Origin: Burkholderiales bacterium
Lineage (GTDB): Bacteria > Pseudomonadota > Gammaproteobacteria > Burkholderiales > Burkholderiaceae_C
Reading direction: 5' to 3'
Assembly: GCA_017307865.1 (NCBI GenBank)
Contig: JAFKGE010000047.1
Location: 1-39,396, forward strand
DNA length: 39,396 bases
Shown here: positions 36,210-39,396 of the stretch, in pieces
Position numbering within the stretch: the first letter of the stretch is position 1
How the letters are laid out: every line of letters begins with the position of its first letter
Program-made: the position numbers and the translations under genes
Notes under the pieces: model-generated
Database searches by the model: none
Told to the model about the DNA's origin: nothing
What the model saw: the letters and a program-made list of their open reading frames with translations, nothing else

Positions 36210-36638
36210 TCAAAACGGCTTGACCACCACCAGGATGACGGCGGCCAGCAGCCCCAGCACGGGCAGCTCGTTGAACCAGCGAAACCACACGTGGCCGGGC
36301 GCGGCCTGCCCGCGCTCGAAGCGCGCCAGCAGACGCGCGCAGGCCACGTGATAGACGATCAGCAGCGCCACCACCCCCAGCTTGGCGTGCAGCCAGCCGT
36401 TGCCCGGCCCCTGGCCGATGCCGTAGCCCAGCCACAGCCACAGGCCCAGGCCCAGCGCCGGCACGGCCAGCATGGTCATGAAGCGCAGCAGCTTGCGCGC
36501 CATCAACAGCAGGCGCGTGCGCTCGGCCGTCGACTGCGGCGGCACCATGGCCAGGTTGACGAAGATGCGCGGCAGGTAGAACAGGCCCGCGAACCAGCTG
36601 ACCACGAACACGATGTGCAGGGCTTTGATCCACAACAT
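36210..36638 (-). CDS. hemJ: protoporphyrinogen IX oxidase HemJ (CopD/UPF0093 family)
   Basis: A 142-aa four-helix membrane protein that oxidises protoporphyrinogen IX to protoporphyrin IX without oxygen addition to the substrate. Conserved features are His8 in WIKALHIVFVVSWFAGLFYLP and His84/Lys86 in WLHAKLGVVALLIVYH. ATG 36638 gives the exact family N-terminus; an in-frame extension to 36755 through a terminator is not credible. TACACT lies 6 nt upstream. Divergent hemB across 300 bp suggests a small heme locus. Confidence 0.9.
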   Translation of the reverse strand: MLWIKALHIVFVVSWFAGLFYLPRIFVNLAMVPPQSTAERTRLLLMARKLLRFMTMLAVPALGLGLWLWLGYGIGQGPGNGWLHAKLGVVALLIVYHVACARLLARFERGQAAPGHVWFRWFNELPVLGLLAAVILVVVKPF

Positions 36639-36644
36639 GGGCTG

Positions 36645-36650
36645 AGTGTA
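36645..36650 (-). promoter_or_regulatory. -10-like box 6 nt before hemJ
   Basis: TACACT on the minus strand, then CAGCCC and ATG. No ribosome binding site. It lies downstream of the sRNA terminator, so hemJ can be transcribed independently of it. Confidence 0.4.
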
Positions 36651-36700
36651 GGCCGCTGCCGCGCAAGTTCCGCCGAACGGGCGGGCGGACAGGTACCAGT

Positions 36701-36802
36701 AAAAAACCCCAGCCGCGAACGGCTGGGGTCGAAAAGCCTGTCTGCTGTCACACATCAAGGCTCCCGCTCAGGGAGGAAAAGCGGGGGGCGACGAATCGCC
36801 CA
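36701..36802 (-). ncRNA. candidate small RNA with four hairpins, hemJ-hemB intergenic
   Basis: Reading on the minus strand: hairpin 1 GGGCGA-UUCG-UCGCCC (36801-36786) at the predicted 5' end; hairpin 2 CCCGCU and AGCGGG (36785-36780 and 36768-36763) around the 11-nt loop UUUCCUCCCUG, which exposes an anti-Shine-Dalgarno UCCUCCCU; hairpin 3 AGCCU and AGGCU (36762-36758 and 36739-36735) with a long loop; hairpin 4 ACCCCAGCCG-UUCG-CGGCUGGGGU (36729-36706) followed by U residues. Stems are almost back to back, leaving few unpaired bases. It does not code a plausible protein. I do not recognise it as 6S, SRP RNA or another known family. A 5' attenuator of hemJ is the main alternative. Confidence 0.68.
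36706..36729 (-). terminator. Rho-independent terminator of the candidate sRNA
   Basis: A perfect 10-bp stem ACCCCAGCCG / CGGCTGGGGT with a TTCG tetraloop on the minus strand, followed by five T (36705-36701). It points away from hemB and toward hemJ. Confidence 0.9.
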
Positions 36803-36807
36803 AATGA

Positions 36808-36816
36808 ACTATACCA
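36808..36816 (-). promoter_or_regulatory. extended -10 promoter of the candidate sRNA
   Basis: TGG then TATAGT (36813-36808) on the minus strand, an extended -10 element. Transcription would begin near 36801, exactly where hairpin 1 starts. No clear -35 is present; TTGTGC 20 bp upstream is too far. Confidence 0.55.
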
Positions 36817-36829
36817 AAAGTGTTCATGA

Positions 36830-37998
<1,169 letters not shown>

Positions 37999-38000
37999 TC

Positions 38001-39098
38001 GTGCACATCGTCGAGTTCACCGCCGGCAGCCTGCGCTTCGTCGACACCGTGCCGGCGCAGGCGCCGGCCGACGGCTTCGTGTGGGTGTACCTGGAGCGCG
38101 CCGAATACGCCGCCACCCTGGCCGAGCAGCAGGCGCTGGCGCAGCGCCTGGGCGGCTCGGCCCTGCTGGACGTGCATGCGCGCGACCTGGCCAACGAGAC
38201 GCACCCGTCCAACTACGACGCCACCTCGGTGTACGACCGCATCGTGTTCCGGCGCCTGCCCACCGCCGACGAGGCGCGACTGGCGCCGCGCGGCGCCGAC
38301 CTGGCGCGCATCGACTCGCGCGCGGTGGCCTTCGCGGTGTTCGACCGCCTGCTGGTCAGCGTGCATCCGCCCGGCTGCCCGACGGCGGTCGCCTTCATCG
38401 GGCGCCTGGCCACCGACGCGCGCCTGAGCGTGGAGGCGCAGGCCGTGCGCTCGCGCCTGCCGCAAAGCCCGGCCGACCTGGCGCTGCAGTTGATCAACCA
38501 GATGGTCGACAGCTACCTGGACCACCGCAAGGAGCTGACGCGCGCGATGGACGGCGTGCAGGACGCGCTGCTGCGCGCCGACGCGCGCGCCGGCACCTGG
38601 CCCGCGCTGATGCGCGCGCGCCAGCGCCTGCACTGGCTGCAGGAGCTGTGCGAGGAGCAGCAGGACGCCATGCAGGAATGGCTGGACACGCTGCGCGAGC
38701 AGCCGCTGTCGGACTACGCCGCCGACGCCACGCAGGCGCTGGCGCGGCGCGACCAGCTGGTGGCACGCGCGCGCGACGTGATGGAGCACATCGACCGCGT
38801 GCTGCACCACGCGCGCCGGCTGGAGCAGTCGGCCGAGACGGTGGTGCAGATCCACTTCAACGCGCAGGGCCAGCGCACCAACGACATCATGCGCACGCTG
38901 ACGGCGATCACGGCGGTGTTCTTGCCGCTGAACCTGTTCACCGGCTTCTTCGGCATGAACTTCGACCACCTGCCGCTCATTCACAGCGGCATCGGCATGT
39001 GGGTGGCGCTGCTGCTGCTGCTGGCGCTGGCCTTGGCCATCGTGGTGCTGTTCTGGCGCCGGCGCTATCTCAGCCACGAGCGCGACGACGAGGTCTGA
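38001..39098 (+). CDS. CorA-family divalent cation transporter, second member
   Basis: A 365-aa CorA-family protein, diverged from the corA at 23.6 kb. The N-terminal domain (VHIVEFTAGSLRFVD) is unlike that of CorA proper, with a ZntB-like impression. The stalk (about 170-300) is helical and Arg/Glu-rich. Two membrane helices at the end flank FFGMNF. GTG 38001 is the only start near the domain beginning; no clear ribosome binding site. Metal specificity (Mg2+, Co2+, Ni2+ or Zn2+ export) cannot be told. Confidence 0.87.
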   Translation: MHIVEFTAGSLRFVDTVPAQAPADGFVWVYLERAEYAATLAEQQALAQRLGGSALLDVHARDLANETHPSNYDATSVYDRIVFRRLPTADEARLAPRGADLARIDSRAVAFAVFDRLLVSVHPPGCPTAVAFIGRLATDARLSVEAQAVRSRLPQSPADLALQLINQMVDSYLDHRKELTRAMDGVQDALLRADARAGTWPALMRARQRLHWLQELCEEQQDAMQEWLDTLREQPLSDYAADATQALARRDQLVARARDVMEHIDRVLHHARRLEQSAETVVQIHFNAQGQRTNDIMRTLTAITAVFLPLNLFTGFFGMNFDHLPLIHSGIGMWVALLLLLALALAIVVLFWRRRYLSHERDDEV

Positions 39099-39133
39099 GA
39101 AGGTGTGAACGAGCCCCTCATGCCCGTCTTGAT

Positions 39134-39222
39134 CGCCAAAACCCGCCCGCTCGGCGTTGCAAATGCTCGCCGTAGCTCTTGCTACGTCTGCGCTTTGCGC
39201 CTTGATCGGACGCGTTTTGACG
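39134..39222. repeat. large imperfect palindrome of about 89 bp
   Basis: The centre is CGTAGC-TCTT-GCTACG (39171-39186). Outward come GCAAA and TTTGC, then GGCG and CGCC-like blocks, and at the ends CGCCAAAAC and GTTTTGACG. It can fold into one long hairpin. It lies between the second CorA gene and the transposase gene. I know similar palindromes as common Burkholderiales intergenic elements, from memory only. Confidence 0.65.
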
Positions 39223-39311
39223 CTCCTTTCGGGCACGCTGGATTCATTCATTCCATTTCCATATCAATAGATCAATAATATCCATGTCACCGATCCCGCA
39301 AGGAGAACGAC

Positions 39312-39396
39312 ATGGCAAGAACAGCCCGAGGTGCCGACAGTCTGGAGTCGGCCCGTCAAATGCTGGCCGGCGCACAGACCGCTGAGCAGCTTCGCC
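39312..39396 (+). mobile_element. start of an IS630-type transposase gene, cut by the window end
   Basis: ATG 39312 with AGGAGA 6 nt upstream begins MARTARGADSLESARQM, then LAGAQTAEQLR. The pattern (ESARQMLAGAQTAEQLRQ) fits the N-terminus of a helix-turn-helix protein encoded by IS630-family elements. Only 28 codons are seen, so function and integrity are open. The left end of the element should lie between 39223 and 39300, but I could not define terminal repeats. Confidence 0.5.

Noticed and set aside
36639-36758. In-frame N-terminal extension of hemJ starting at ATG 36755, which has a GGGAG upstream
   Set aside because: The extension would be encoded by hairpin 3 and the terminator of the candidate sRNA, and HemJ proteins start at MLWIKALH. 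A leader peptide cannot be fully excluded.

Overview
The window looks like chromosomal DNA of a GC-rich betaproteobacterium of the Comamonadaceae (Acidovorax, Ottowia or Alicycliphilus type). This rests on the conserved gene order bamE-dapB-exbB-exbD-leuS-lptE-holA-proA next to a divergent fur, the ptsN-hprK pair, the proteobacterial type of gshA, and a family of short intergenic repeats that I associate with Comamonadaceae from memory. No rRNA, tRNA or CRISPR array was seen.

Layout. 1-2.6 kb: a type IV pilin gene with a sigma-54 promoter, a PglL-type pilin O-oligosaccharyltransferase, and a remnant of another gene. 2.8-4.9 kb: a small accessory patch with a higBA toxin-antitoxin pair, a PIN toxin whose antitoxin appears frameshifted, and a Uma2 endonuclease-like gene. 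5.0-6.2 kb: a CoA-transferase. 6.2-20.8 kb: a long minus-strand block. In transcription order it holds bamE, dapB, exbB, exbD, leuS, lptE, (a plus-strand toxin-antitoxin pair), holA, proA, gshA and two tandem kup potassium transporter genes. 20.8-23.3 kb: fur, hprK, ptsN and hpf. 23.6-27.3 kb: corA, an MTA/SAH nucleosidase and a long-chain acyl-CoA ligase. 27.4-31.3 kb: the proton-translocating transhydrogenase operon pntAa-(lipoprotein)-pntAb-pntB, closed by a strong terminator. 31.4-32.8 kb: a Nudix hydrolase and a TSUP permease. 32.8-36.6 kb: a minus-strand run of hemJ, a VanZ-like gene, a [2Fe-2S] ferredoxin, an alpha/beta hydrolase and a D,D-carboxypeptidase. 36.7-39.1 kb: a candidate small RNA, hemB and a second CorA-family gene. 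The window ends inside what looks like an IS630-type transposase gene.

Most genes are housekeeping: envelope assembly (lptE, bamE, dapB, dac), energy and iron handling (exbBD, fur, pnt, hemB, hemJ), translation and replication (leuS, holA, hpf), and ion transport (kup twice, corA twice).

The most unusual signals are not protein genes. (1) At 36701-36802, minus strand, a compact unit has an extended -10 promoter, four consecutive hairpins (two with UUCG loops, one exposing an anti-Shine-Dalgarno UCCUCCCU loop) and a Rho-independent terminator. It looks like an undescribed sRNA between hemJ and hemB. (2) Nine copies of a roughly 60-bp repeat are spread over the window. Two are embedded in frame inside proA and leuS, and others supply stop codons or gene edges. 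(3) A second element of 112 bp occurs twice. (4) Many genes carry a -10-like hexamer 6-9 nt before the start codon and no ribosome binding site, which suggests widespread leaderless transcripts.
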